The translations under genes and the position numbers were made by a program. The notes beneath the pieces are model-generated. The model saw only the letters and a program-made list of their open reading frames with translations, searched no databases and was not told the origin of the DNA. Shown here piece after piece: positions 48,017 to 60,616 of a stretch of DNA of 64,000 nt. Origin of the DNA: Lathyrus oleraceus (lineage: Eukaryota > Streptophyta > Magnoliopsida > Fabales > Fabaceae); NCBI RefSeq assembly GCF_024323335.1, contig NC_066580.1, forward strand, positions 141,350,188 to 141,414,187, in the 5' to 3' direction. Position 1 is the stretch's first letter. Each line of letters opens with the position of its first letter.

Positions 48017-51000
48017 GTGCTCTTCATTTATTTTGAAGACAAGCTGACTCACTGGTACTACACTAGAGCCAACTCTGCAAGACTGATGGATCAACTAGAG
48101 CAAGAGAACCGTGAACTCAAAGAGGAAGTGGCCAGACTGAGCGCTTTGATGGAATCATTCTTGGCTGCCCAGAGCCAGTCTTCTCCAACGCCTTCAACTC
48201 CACCCCAGAGGACAGTCATCTTTGAGATTGTCTCCTCAACTGTGCCTGCAGCCAGTGCACATTTTGCTCCAGCGACTATGCCAACCGGGTTTCCGTGGGG
48301 GATGCCTCCTAATTTCATGCCTGAGGGTCCTGCTCCAACTTTTGCTTCTATGCCGGCATCTAGCCCGGTCCTTGCTGTTCCTCCTCCCGTCGTGCATACC
48401 ATGCCTAGGGTAGACGACACCATCTATCATTCTGAGACGTCTGAGGCCCCAGATGTCTATGAGAAGATGGACGCTATGAACGATCAATTTCTTAAGCTTC
48501 GCAAGGAATTGAAGACTCTTAGAGGAAAGGATCTTTTCGGCAAGTCTGCTGCCGAACTGTGTTTGGTTCCCAACGTGAAGATTCCTGTGAAATTCAAGGT
48601 CCCTGACTTTGAAAAGTACAAAGGAAACACTTGTCCTCTCAGCCACTTGGTCATGTATGCCAGGAAGATGTCTACTCAAACTGATAACGACCAGTTGCTC
48701 ATTCACTACTTTCAGGACAGTCTGTCCGGTGCTGCCCTGAGATGGTACATGGGGTTAGACAGTGCGAACATCCAATCTTTCAACGACCTTGGCGAGGCCT
48801 TCGTCAAGCAATACAAATATAACGTGGATATGGCTCCCGATAGGGATCAATTGAGAGCCATGTCCCAAAAGGACAAGGAAACATTTAAAGAGTATGCCCA
48901 GAGGTGGCGAGAGGTGGCAGCACAGATCCTGCCTCTGCTAGAAGAGAAGGAAATGACTAAGATCTTTCTGAAGACCTTGAGTTCATTCTATTATGAGAGG
49001 ATGATTGTTAGCGCTCCTTCCGACTTCACCGAAATGGTGAATATGGGGATGCGTTTAGAAGAAGGGGTTAGAGAAGGACGTCTAACTAGAGAGGAAGGCT
49101 CTTTTGCCAAATGTTATGGGGCGTTTGCAAAGAAGAAAGATGGAGAGGCACATGCTGTGACCTCCCATGTGAAACCTAGAAGACCCTCTGTGAGGAGGAA
49201 GACTGTGCGTCCCGCTAGTAACCACCACCAGGTGGCTCATATAGCACCTGTTTTCAGAGACAATCAACAGTACCACCAACATAGCAACAATCAGCAACCA
49301 CCTCAGCAACAGCACCGTCCGCAACAGCAGGCCTACCAGCCTCGAAACAGTAATCAAACCAACACAAGTTACGAGAGGAAGAAGATCACTTTTGATCCTA
49401 TTCTGATGACGTACGCAGAATTATATCCCTCTTTGATAGAGAGGAAGTTGATTACTCCAAGAGACCCACCGGCTATACCTACTAACCCCCAGTGATGGTA
49501 TAAGCCCGAATTGTATTGTGTTTATCACTCTGGTGCTCCCGGCCATGACGTGGAGAATTGTTACCCTTTGAAGACCAAGGTTCAAGACCTTGTGAGGTGT
49601 GGCATTCTATGTTTTGAGGACGTAGGTCCTAATGTGAAGAAGAACCCATTGCCCGAGCATGGGAAATCTGTTAACATGGTCCAGGGTTGCCCTGGCAAGT
49701 ACAAGGTCAAATATGTTAGTCATATTTGACAATCTCTGGTTGAATTGCACCGTTTGCTGTGTGATTACAGTCACTATGAGCACGACCATGATAGATGCCG
49801 AATCTGCCCTTTTAACCGATTGGGTTGTCGCCAGGTACGCAAAGATCTTCAGGAAATGATGGATGAAGGAGTCATTGAGATTCTCTAGAATAGGAATGTT
49901 GACGAAGATGAGCCTGAGGTCAATGTAATTTCCCCAGTGTTCCGAATGCCTAAACCTGTTATCATTAAATACGATGGTAGCAAGCAGAAGGTTTCTTCTT
50001 CTCTGATCATTAAGCCTGTCGGTCCTGTGCCATACTCTTCCGAAAAGGCAATTCCCTTTCGTTACAACGCTGTTGCTGTAGAAGATGGGAAAAAGGTGCT
50101 TTTGCCTTCTTCATCTGTGGTGAATATTGCTGACGTAAGTGGTTTAACCCGTAGCGGTCGCGTGTTTTCAGCACCACCGAAGCCTCAAGCTAATGCTGAT
50201 TTTGTTGAACGCCCGATTGGGAATGCGGTAAATTCTCCGAATCCGACACTTGCTGTTAAACCCTCCTTTGTACTAAAAGCTCATACTTCTGTTGGCCTTA
50301 GTGGCAATGAGAAAGAAGACTGTGATGAAATGTTGAGGCTCATCAAGAAGAGCGAGTACAACGTTGTAGACCAGCTTCTACAAACGCCATCCAAGATATC
50401 CGTATTATCATTACTTCTGAATTCAAAACCACATAGAGAGGCTCTGCAGAAAGTTTTGGATGTGGCATATGTAGATCATGATGTCATAGTGGAACAATTC
50501 GACAGCATTGTTGCAAACATTACTGCTTGTAACAATTTGAGTTTCTGTGACTCTGATCTCCCTGAGGAGGGAAGAGACCACAACTTAGCATTACACATCT
50601 CCATGAATTGTAAAGACGACGCCATGTCCAATGTGCTGGTGGACACTGGGTCATCCCTGAACGTATTGCCAAAGTCCACTCTTTCAAGACTATCATATCA
50701 AGGGCCTCCCATGAGGCAGAGTGGGGTAGTTGTGAAAGCTTTCGATGGGTCACGTAAAACTGTGATTGGGGAAGTTGATCTCCCAATCAAAATTGGACCA
50801 AGTGATTTCCAAATTACCTTCCAGGTTATGGATATTCACCCATCGTACAGCTGTCTCTTAGGCAGACCATGGATTCACGAGGCTGATGCCGTGACATCCA
50901 CCCTACACCAGAAGCTGAAATTTGTGAAAAATAAGAAACTGGTAGTGGTAGTGGGAGAAAAGGCTCTCCTGGTTAGCCACTTGTCTTCCTTCTCATACAT

Positions 51001-51369
51001 AGATGCTGAGGATGAAGTTGGAACTCCTTTCCAAGCTTTATCTATAGCTGAGCCTGTTGAGAAGAGAACTCCTTCATTTACTTCCTATAAAGATGCGAAG
51101 TTGGCCATTGAGTGTGGTGCAATTGCTGGTCTAGGAAAAATGATCGAGCTAGAAGGCAATAAGTCCCGGGCTGACATTGGCTTTTCTTCTGGGGTCTTCA
51201 ACGAGAAAGGGCTATTCAAGAGTGGAGGTTTTATCCACACCGGTCAGGATGAGGAAGCTGCTGCTGTCTTGGAAGAGGATGCAGAGGATTCTGGCAATTT
51301 CATCATCCCTAGAGGGGTCTGCAACAATTGGGTCGCTGTGGATATTCCTACAGTTGTCCACAAGTCAAC
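48017..51369 (+). pseudogene. Ogre gag-protease ORF, three in-frame stops
   Basis: A single frame from 48017 to the intron donor. The N-terminus has a coiled-coil (LEQENRELKEEVARL), then Pro-rich sequence, then the capsid core (LSHLVMYARKMS, GAALRWYMGLD, FKEYAQRWREVA), then a Gln-rich tail. After TGA 49493-49495 it continues with the zinc-binding CVYHSGAPGHDVENCYPLK. Further stops are TGA 49727-49729 and a TAG near 49886. The protease domain is intact by motif: NVLVDTGSSLNVLP near 50630 and CLLGRPWIH near 50855. The true start may be the second ATG, at 48084. The stops at 49727 and 49886 look like CGA and CAG codons changed by C-to-T. Confidence 0.9.
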
Positions 51370-51633
51370 GTAATGATCACTTTGTTAAAAAACCCTTCTC
51401 TCATGCCAAAAAGAGAAGTGATGACATTGTTGGCAACATAAATACAATGATATTTTCATTCAATAAATTCATGTTAAATGTTTGTTTTTCCAAATTATTT
51501 TCCCTTTTTGCTTTTTGCATGAAATCGGTGATCACATAAAACCCTAAAAAATAATAAAATCAATCTTTTCATCTGCATAATGATTTGCCTTGTTTGAATT
51601 CTAAAGCTTTTCATATCCAAAATCATTATGCAG
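51370..51633 (+). other. Ogre intron between protease and reverse transcriptase
   Basis: 264 bp, donor CAAC|GTAATG and acceptor TTATGCAG|GTTG. Joining the flanks keeps the frame (S-T-L-I-S-K). A splice-controlled intron at this point is a known Ogre trait that probably sets the ratio of gag-pro to pol. The interior is T-rich before the acceptor. Confidence 0.8.
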
Positions 51634-54600
51634 GTTGATTTCTAAACCCATTGAACATAATGACCCGACACCATCTCCCAACTTTGAATTCCCTGTATTT
51701 GAGGCAAAGGAAGATGATGTTGAAGAGATTCTTGACGAGATCACCCGTTTACTTGAGCATGAGGAGAAGATCATTCAGCCGCATCTCGAGAATCTGGAAA
51801 CAGTCAACTTGGGGTCTGAAGATTGTGTGCGAGAGGTAAAGATTGGGGCACTCTTGGAAGAATCTGTTAAGAAGGAGTTAATTGAATTGCTACGAGAGTA
51901 TGTTGACGTCTTCGCCTGGTCATATGAAGACATTGCCTGGTCTAGATACTGATATCGTGCAACATTTCCTGCCACTAAAACCTGAGTGTGTGCCTGTGAA
52001 GCAGAAGCTCAGAAGAACTCATCCTGATATGGCAGTGAAGATCAAAGAAGAAGTTCAGAAGCAAATTGATGCGGGGTTTCTGGTGACTTCTACATATCCT
52101 CAATGGGTGGCCAATATTGTGCCCGTGCCTAAGAAAGATGGAAAAGTCTGGATGTGTGTGGACTATAGAGACTTGAATAAAGCTAGTCCAAAAGATGATT
52201 TCCCTCTACCACATATTGATATGTTGGTAGACAATACAGCTAAATTCAAAGTCTTCTCATTTATGGATGGATTTTCCGGATATAATCAGATCAAAATGGC
52301 ACCCGAGGATATGGAGAAGACAACATTCATCACATCTTGGGGAACATTCTGTTATCGAGTGATGCCCTTTGGTTTGAAGAACGCCGGAGCCACGTATCAA
52401 CGAGCTATGACTACCTTGTTTCATGATATGATGCACAAGGAGATTGAGGTATATGTTGATGATATGATTGCTAAATCAAGAACGGAAGTTGAACATGTAG
52501 AGCACCTGTTGAAGCTTTTTCAGCGTTTGAGAAAGTATAAGCTTCGCCTGAATCCCAACAAGTGTACATTTGGAGTCCGTTCTGGCAAGTTATTGGGCTT
52601 CATTGTCAGTGAAAGAGGTATTGAGGTTGATCCTGCAAAGGTCAAAGAAATACAAGAGATGCCTGCGCCCAAAACTGAGAAGCAAGTCCAAGGTTTTCTT
52701 GGTCGCTTGAATTACATTTCCAGGTTCATATCCCACATGACTGCCACATGTGCGCCGATATTCAAGCTCCTTCGGAAAGATCAGTCTCATGATTGGACTG
52801 AGGATTTCCAGAAAGCTTTCGACAGTATCAAAGAGTATCTGTCTGAGCCTCCTATTCTGTCCCCACCTGTGGAAGGAAGACCATTGATTATGTACCTGAC
52901 CGTTCTTGAAGATTCAATGGGTTGTGTCCTTGGTCAGCAAGACGAATCCGGGAAGAAAGAGTATGTTATATACTACTTAAGCAAGAAGTTCACTGATTGT
53001 GAGTCTTGATACTCAATGCTTGAGAAGACATGCTGTGCTTTGGCTTGGGCTGCTAAGCGCTTGCGCCAGTATATGATAAATCATACGACTTGGTTGATAT
53101 CCAGAATGGATCCAATCAAGTATATCTTTGAGAAGCCTGCTTTAACAGGGAGGATTACCCGTTGGCAAATGTTGTTGTCTGAGTATGATATTGAGTATCG
53201 GGCTCAGAAGGCTATCAAAGGTAGTATCTTGGCTGACCACTTGGCATACCAGCCGATCGAGGATTATCAGTCAGTTCAATATGACTTTCCGGATGAGGAG
53301 ATTCTGTATTTGAAAATGAAAGATTACGATGAACCTACACTTGATGAAGGGCCAGAGCCTGGTTCCAGATGGAGTATGGTGTTTGATGGCGCTGTAAATC
53401 AGTATGGAAATGGTATTGGGGCAGTGATTATTACTCCTCAGAGCACACATATTCCTTTTACAGCAAGGCTAACTTTCAAATGCACGAATAATATGGCTGA
53501 GTATGAGGCCTGTATTATGGGATTGGAAGAATGTATTGATCTAAGGATCAAACACCTTGATGTTTATGGTGATTCGGCCCTCGTTGTCAATCAGATCAAG
53601 GGCAAATGGGAAACGAATCAGCCTGGCCTCATTCTATATAGGGATTATGCGAGGAGGATTTCAACGTTCTTTACTGAGGTTGACTTCCATCATATTCCTC
53701 GGGATGAGAATCGGATGGCAGATGCTCTTACTACGCTCGCTTCAATGATTGTGGTTAAATATTGGAATGAAGTTCCCAATATCACCGTGATGCGCTTGGA
53801 TAGACCAGCTCATGTATTTGCAGTTGAAGAAGAAAAAGATGATAAGCCGTGGTATTACGACATTAAATGTTTCCTTCAGAACCAGGTTTACCCGCCTGGG
53901 GCATCTGTGAAAGATATGAAGACTTTGAGGAGATTGTCAGGCAGTTTCTACCTCAATGGCGAAGTGCTTTATAAGAGAAATTTTGACATGGTTATGCTCA
54001 GATGCATGGATAGACACGAAGCAGACCTGTTGATGACTGAGGTCCATGAGGGTTAATTTGGTACTCATTCCAATGGACATGCCATGGCTAGAAAGATGTT
54101 GATAGCAGGCTACTATTGGCTGACAATGGAGTCTGACTGTTGCAAATACCTGAAGAAATGCCACAAGTGTCAAATTTATGCGGATAAGATTCATATTCCT
54201 CCGACACTTCTGAATGTGATTTCATCACCATGGCCCTTCTCCATGTGGGGAATTGATATGATTGGCATGATAGAGCCGAAAGCGTCCAACGAACACAGAT
54301 TTATTCTCGTAGCAATTGACTACTTACCAAGTGGGTTGAAGCGGCATCATATGCAAATGTGACCAGGCAGGTGGTCATGAAGTTTATCAAGAATCAACTC
54401 ATATGCCGTTATGGTGTGCCGGATAAGATCATTACTGATAATGGATCTAACTTGAACAACAAGATGATGAAAGAACTGTGCAGTGAGTTCAAGATAGCAC
54501 ATCATAATTCTTCTCCTTACAGACCTAAGATGAATGGGTCTGTTGAAGCTGCTAACAAAAATATCAAGAAAATTATCCAGAAGATGGTTGTCACGTATAA

Positions 54601-55095
54601 AGATTGGCATGAGATGCTGCCATTTGCTTTACATGGATATCGTACATCTGTCCGCACTTCAACAGGGGCAACCCCTTTCTCTCTTGTTTATGGCATGGAA
54701 GCTGTACTCCCAGTAGAGGTGGAGATCCCATCAATGAGAGTCTTGATGGAGGCCAAGTTGACTGATGCTGAATGGGTTCAGAGTCGTTATGACCAGCTGA
54801 ATTTGATAGAAGAAAAGAGATTGACTGCCATGTGCCATGGTCAGTTGTACCAGCAAAGGATGAAGAAAGCTTTTGATAAGAAGGTCAAGCCTCGTGTGTT
54901 CCGAGAAGGTGACCTGGTGCTCAAGAAAGTCTTGTCTTTCGCGCCCGATTCCAGGGGCAAGTGGCTCCAAACTATGAAGGTCCATATGTTGTTAAGAGAG
55001 CCTTTTCAAGCGGTGCTTTGATGCTTACGACTATGGATGGGGAGGATTTCACTCGTCTTGTGAATTCAGATGCAGTCAAGAAATACTTCGCCTAA
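51634..55095 (+). pseudogene. Ogre RT-RNase H-integrase, frameshifted and with stops
   Basis: Domains in order: linker to 51930; RT with MPFGLKNAGATYQRAM and the catalytic YVDDMIAKS (near 52455), then LGFIVSERGIEV; a first RNase H with DSMGCVLGQQDESG; a connector; a second RNase H with MVFDGAVNQYGNGIGAVI (near 53380) and NNMAEYEACIMGL, as expected for the dual-RNase-H Tat lineage; integrase with HSNGHAMARK, CHKCQ and WGIDMIG, then TDNGSN and NGSVEAANK; C-terminal chromodomain-less tail ending at TAA 55093-55095. Breaks: one extra base near 51932, TGA 53007-53009, TAA 54054-54056, one base lost near 54327 and one near 54970. Confidence 0.92.
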
Positions 55096-57912
55096 AAATA
55101 AAAACAGAACAGCTCGCTAAGTTGAAAACCCGAAAGGGCGGCTTAGGCAAAAATGAGCGTCTCGGTGGATTGAAAACCCGAAAGGGCGGTCCAGGCAAAA
55201 GTTAGAGACATAAAAATGATTATTCGTATCCCGCTAGATCGAGTACCTCATCCTGGGGCAATCTAGGCAAAAATTAGGGATTTGGCAAGTAACTGCACCC
55301 TGACAAGACTTTGTTCTACATCTGTCATCCGTCAGAGATTCTCGTTCATTCGTCATCAACCGAAGCTTCGAATACATTGAATTCAGAATTGGTGGAGAAA
55401 TGGTCATTATGTTCAATGTAGCCCTTTCCAATATATATCACCAATTTCAAATTTGTAAAAATCTATGGAGTCTTGCCATTTGCAGACTGCCATGCCATCA
55501 AATAAATTTGAGCCTTTTATCCAATTATTTGCACTCTTATTTGTTTCTATTCAACAAATGTTTTGCATGTTTTAATTGAGAAAATATCATTGTTTTAAAA
55601 CAATAAAATTTTCCATAAATCGTTTTTAAACAAAGTGAACATTCACAAAGATGAAAGGATACTTAGGAGATCCTCAGTGCTCTCCCAAGGGTGGCATGAT
55701 CTCCAACAGGGAAAGACGTTCGTTCATATTCCTGGCATAACTGTATCCTCTTCCTCCCAGATATTGTTGTGGTTTATCCCACCAAGTGGAGTGCTTGTTA
55801 AGGTTATTCACTTCCCTTCCCTTCAGCAGAGCAGTGATCCTTCCTCCTCAGCAGATGTGCTCTCGCTGGAAGATTTGATTTTTGGCGGTTGGTCCCCAGA
55901 ATCCCTTTATCCCTCGGATAGGTTCCCCAGTAGAGTGGCTTGTGTGGCAGATTCTACTTGTGCGTTAAACTCTTTTCTCCAGCTGAGACTGATGATTCAT
56001 CCCCTGCAGAGATATTGTTGTCTCTGATCCCCGACAGATTGGTCACTCTCCGATGATTCTGGCTTTTCCCCCTTGTGATGTAGTACCGGGTGGTTGCTTC
56101 CTGGATCCGTTTGTGTTAGATATGTCTGTTTGTTAGCATTCATCATACATAGACCATGCATATGCATGCATAATTATAACATTCAGATAGTCATGTTGCA
56201 TTCTTTGCCATATATCGTTGTTTGTTGTCTCCTGCTATTAGTGATATAGATTTTCCCAAGCAGATGCGTGTGTCTGATCTCTCCATATAGAGTCAGCTCC
56301 ATAGGCAGAAAGCGTTTATCCTTTCTTCCATATTCCCCACCGAGCTATGTCCTCGTGGATGATGGTTATTTCTGTTTCCTCCCAACACATATATTGGGAT
56401 GGGTTCCCCTATTGAGTTATATCCTCATTAGGACGAGTCTTGATTCAGTTTGCCTTTTTGGTTCGATCCTAAATTGGCCCCTCAGAGCTGTTTTCTTTGA
56501 TTGCCCGCGGTATAAATGAATAATTGCTTAGTAATTAGTAATCATTCATATTATCCCCGGCGGAGTCTGTGGTTTACTACCCTGATATCGGTAGTTGTAA
56601 ACCCTATTTTCTCCCCTTTGCAGAGTTAACCTTGTGTTCATCATAATCGATGACGGTTACTTTTTTGTGGTTTTCTACCCAATATCCGGTAGATGTAATC
56701 CCCTCCTTGATGGTTGTCATTATCCAATATTCGGTGTTGATATTCCCTCTTTTGCATGGATAATTGCCCTATTTGCGCAATTTATCCCCAGCGGGTCATC
56801 TTTCGTCTACCCTGTTGTTGTTGGTAACGATTGTTTCTCTCCTGAATGGGTCATCATTATATACCTAGTTTTGGTATCCCGATGCCTTTCTCTTTGACGG
56901 TCGACTTATCCTTTATTAACCCAGTAACCGGTTGTAGATAATCTTTCATGCGAGTGTATTATCTACGTTCTGACGGTAATAGATAATATATCTCATGCAC
57001 TCTTTGGTCGAAGCCTTTTGTTCTTCCCCAGTTGAGTAAGATTCATGTCCCTGTTTTGGAATCGAATGTCCATCCCATAATCGAGTTTGCTTTTTGCCCT
57101 CTTTTCGGATGATGAGTGTTTTGGGAATATTCCCCAATTCACGCCTTGGTTGGTCACCTATTATATGCCTAGTAACCGGCATCCCTGGTGTCCCTTTTTT
57201 CTGTTTCCTATTATGACTTTTGTCCCCTGTGGAGTCAGATTTTCCTGAGTTGAAACATACCTTTTAGGTCCTCCTCAGATGATTTCGGAATTTTGACATC
57301 TTTCACCCTCGTACCGGTCTTAGATATTCATTTCTTCCCGAGCATGTTGTATCTCTAACCCTTATGTCGGTCATCAGATCACATGTCTCATTGAGCTTGT
57401 TACCCAGTAACTGGTAACACCTCATCTCACTGCTTCCTCAAGAGGGTCTTTTTAGACATCCCCAGCGAGGTCCCTTAGTGGATTGTTTTCTCGTCCGGAT
57501 TTCTATCCGAAGTACCCGTTGCGGATAATGTTGCTGTATTGGCATGTTCCCCAATACAGGCGTCTTTGAGTCAGTTCGAGTCTTTCCATTGGTCTTTTCC
57601 CTTTGGAATTCTGCTCCCCAACTTTGAGTCGTGCCCTGCTCATGCATTTCTTTCTTATTCCCATTAGAGTCCCGAAGTCTCCGTCCCATGGAGTGAATTA
57701 CTCACATGGAATTTCATTTTCCTCCTGATCTTTACCTTTGTGGACACATATCCCCACAGAGTATTACCCTTTTGCATACATACATCTGCATCATGAGGTC
57801 TCTTAGGGACCAAAATTCGTCTCTTTGCTATTATTTAAGCCCATTCTACCTCGTCGAGACGAAGATTTTAACCTTCCCTTCTCCGGTTAGAATGACCTTA
57901 AATAGGGGCATC
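55096..57912 (+). other. Ogre 3' untranslated region
   Basis: It begins with two copies of GAAAACCCGAAAGGGCGG (about 55122-55139 and 55171-55188), a characteristic Ogre phrase. Then comes about 2.5 kb of pyrimidine-rich text with recurring short words such as CCCCAG, CCCCACCGAG and CCAGTAACCGG. No gene. The last bases before the LTR, AATAGGGGCATC, hold the probable polypurine tract. Confidence 0.7.
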
Positions 57913-60616
57913 TGTAAGACCCCAATTTTGTCCCTAAGATCCCTCATGGCATCATAACATGTCATTTGCATAGCCTCAAGGATCATTGAGCATCTTGGTT
58001 CCCTTTGCCTTTGGGTGGGACCTCTTGTGAGTGGTTTGAGATCACCAAGCATGCTTGAATTGTATATTATTGCTTTTTCTCATTTTATTCACTAACCAAA
58101 AGTAAAAAAAAAATGTCACTAACATTTCTTGTTTGTAGCTTGAGCAATCACAAAGTCCAAAGCTTCTAGGAGATCATTGGTACAAAGACATGGTCAAGGA
58201 GAGATGAAAGCAAGTATGGTAATGGTTCCCAAGGCTCTCATCCATCAAATATGCCTCCCTAGCACCTCAATTCATCATTTTGATCAAAGCAAGTCAAGGG
58301 GTTTGAGGTTTGTTCCCCAGAGAAATCCTAATTCTTCTGTGCAGCACAATGCCTTGCTCATGAAGCAACCTCAGCCCATGGTCAAATACAGTCAAGGTAA
58401 GTTCTTTAATTCATCATTTCATGCATATTTGAACTTATTTGAGTATCCTCAATCATCAATTCATCAAGATATGAGTCATAGACTTCAGAAGTTGATCAGT
58501 CAATTCATCTCACTATTTTGAAATACAATGAGACCTAAATTTTTATGTGTTGATCAAATGGAGATGGGTCCAAAAGAAAAAATGTTCTTAAGGACAATAT
58601 GAACAACTTTAATGTTCATCAAAATTTGATTTGAAGCTTGGAAGACCATCTTCCATTCCAATACATTATAGGTCATTTTGACTAAAACCCTAATTATGGG
58701 TCAACTTCCCAAGGACATAACTCATTCATTTTTTATGATTTTGAGGTGAGATCAAATGAATTGGAAATCTTAAGATGTCTACTTCAAATTTTATATTGAA
58801 CAAAATTTCAAAATCTCAAAGGAAATACATGTGATAATGCAAGACATTATAGGTCCTTTTGGGTCAAATGCATTAAAAGTCAAAAAAGTCCAACTTCAAG
58901 TGCCCATAACTCTTTCATCAAAAATCCAAATGATGCCAAATTTAAGTCCATTTTGATTGTCTTGAAACGATATACAACTTTGATGTTGGAGGTTTTTCCA
59001 TTTGAAGCTTGCATCATTAAAACAGAAGGGCTTGAAAGTTGGCCAATTTTAGAAACCTTGCCTTGACATGTTTTGCACATCACACTTTAAACTCAAATTT
59101 CAAAAATTTCCACACTTCAAATGAGTTTTTGTCCAACATAAAATTTGTTCCTTATACAAAAACCTTTCCAACCATTACCCATATGCTTATGCTTGGATTT
59201 TCTAAGTGGCACTTTCAAAGAGATGATTATTTAGGTACAAATGGAGAATTCACATTGAATCTTGAAGTACAAGCCATTGCAGGGCAAATTACACGTCCAA
59301 TTCCCTTTGGTCATTGCTCAGAGTTCATTTGGCATTGCTTTTGGGCCTTGTGCATGATCATGCAAGCCCATGCAAGTAATATCCAAATTCATGCACACAG
59401 TTTCCTTCACACTTCCCTTGCCAATTCCTCTATAAATAGAAGCTTCATTCCCTCCATTTCACACCCAATTTTCGACCTGAAATGCTGCTGAAATCATTCC
59501 TCAACCATCACTAAAAAAGCAATTGCATTTTCTTCAAAAAATTTCAGATCTTGAATTCAGCTTCATCTGGTTGTATTCATAGATCTAATGCTTTTAGACC
59601 TTCACCATACACTTCATTGAACTTCTGTTTTGACAAAGCAAGCAAGGTTTCAAGCTCAAATCACCAGAACTCAAGCTTGAACTCCAACTGGTATTTGCTT
59701 CGATTCTCTTAATTCATTGACCTATTGGTTGTGGTTTTGTGTTGGCTGAAGTCCTCTCAATGGAGGCATCATGTTTATGCTTTTAATTTTTGCAATTCAT
59801 TGAGTTCATGATAAACACCAGATTTTTCCATCTCTGATTTCTCAAATCATAGAGATCTAGAGTGGAAATGGATGGTACAGGGATGATGTACATCATCCCA
59901 GTTTTCTATTGATGTATAGATCGCTTGATTTAGTTAAGTTTTGAGGTTCTACATTTTGGCCGGAATCTGGAAGCTCACCGGAGAAGACGGTGGCTCCGGT
60001 GGCTTCATCAAGTCCAGTTTAAATCCTGGCCGTTGGATCCATTCTCCAGATTTAATCTCGTCCATTCATTGTTTTGACTCTTAATTCTTTTCCATACGCG
60101 TGCATTGACCGTGGATCACCATAGGCGCGCGCTTCTTGGCCTCATGATTTTCCAGCTCAATTAATGAGCTTAGATCAGACGGTCCACGCTTTTTTGCATT
60201 TTTTATTTTCTGATTTAATTTCTTTAATTCCAATAATTTTCAAAAATCAATATCTTCTTCATTTTTAATCCAAAAATTATGGGACCAATTGCATTATTTC
60301 TCAAATAAATTCTAGTTTCTATTTCTGTTTTTTTATATTTTTTATTTTGTCATTTGATATTTTTTGTGAATTTTCTCTTTTCTGGTTATTTTTATTTCAT
60401 TTTAAATAGTTTTTGATATTCAAAAAATACAAAAATATTTTCCTAACCTATTTGAATGATGATGGATCTATGAAAAATATTCTCATCAATTTTTGAATTG
60501 ATTTGAGATTTATTTGAGATTTTAGTTCAATTAGGTTATTTTTATTCATTTTTAATTGATTAAAAATAGTTTCTGACTTTTAAAAATGCTGAAATTTTTT
60601 GTCAAACTCTGTTTGA
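57913..60616 (+). repeat. 3' LTR of Ogre element, first 2.7 kb only
   Basis: Aligns with 40520-43222. It stops at TGTTTGA and continues as MULE transposase coding sequence. About 2.2 kb of LTR is missing. TATAAATA at 59431-59438. Confidence 0.92.

Larger units (their letters stand above)
40520..60616 (+). mobile_element. Ogre-type (Tat lineage) Ty3/gypsy retrotransposon, 3' LTR truncated
   Basis: 20.1 kb: 4.9-kb 5' LTR, Arg-type primer site, extra ORF1, gag-pro, a 264-bp intron, RT with two RNase H regions, integrase, ~2.8-kb 3' region and the first 2704 bp of the 3' LTR. The extra ORF1 before gag, the intron between protease and RT and the very long LTR define Ogre. It lies in the 3' LTR of the Angela-like element. 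Its right end is cut where MULE transposase sequence begins. Confidence 0.92.
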
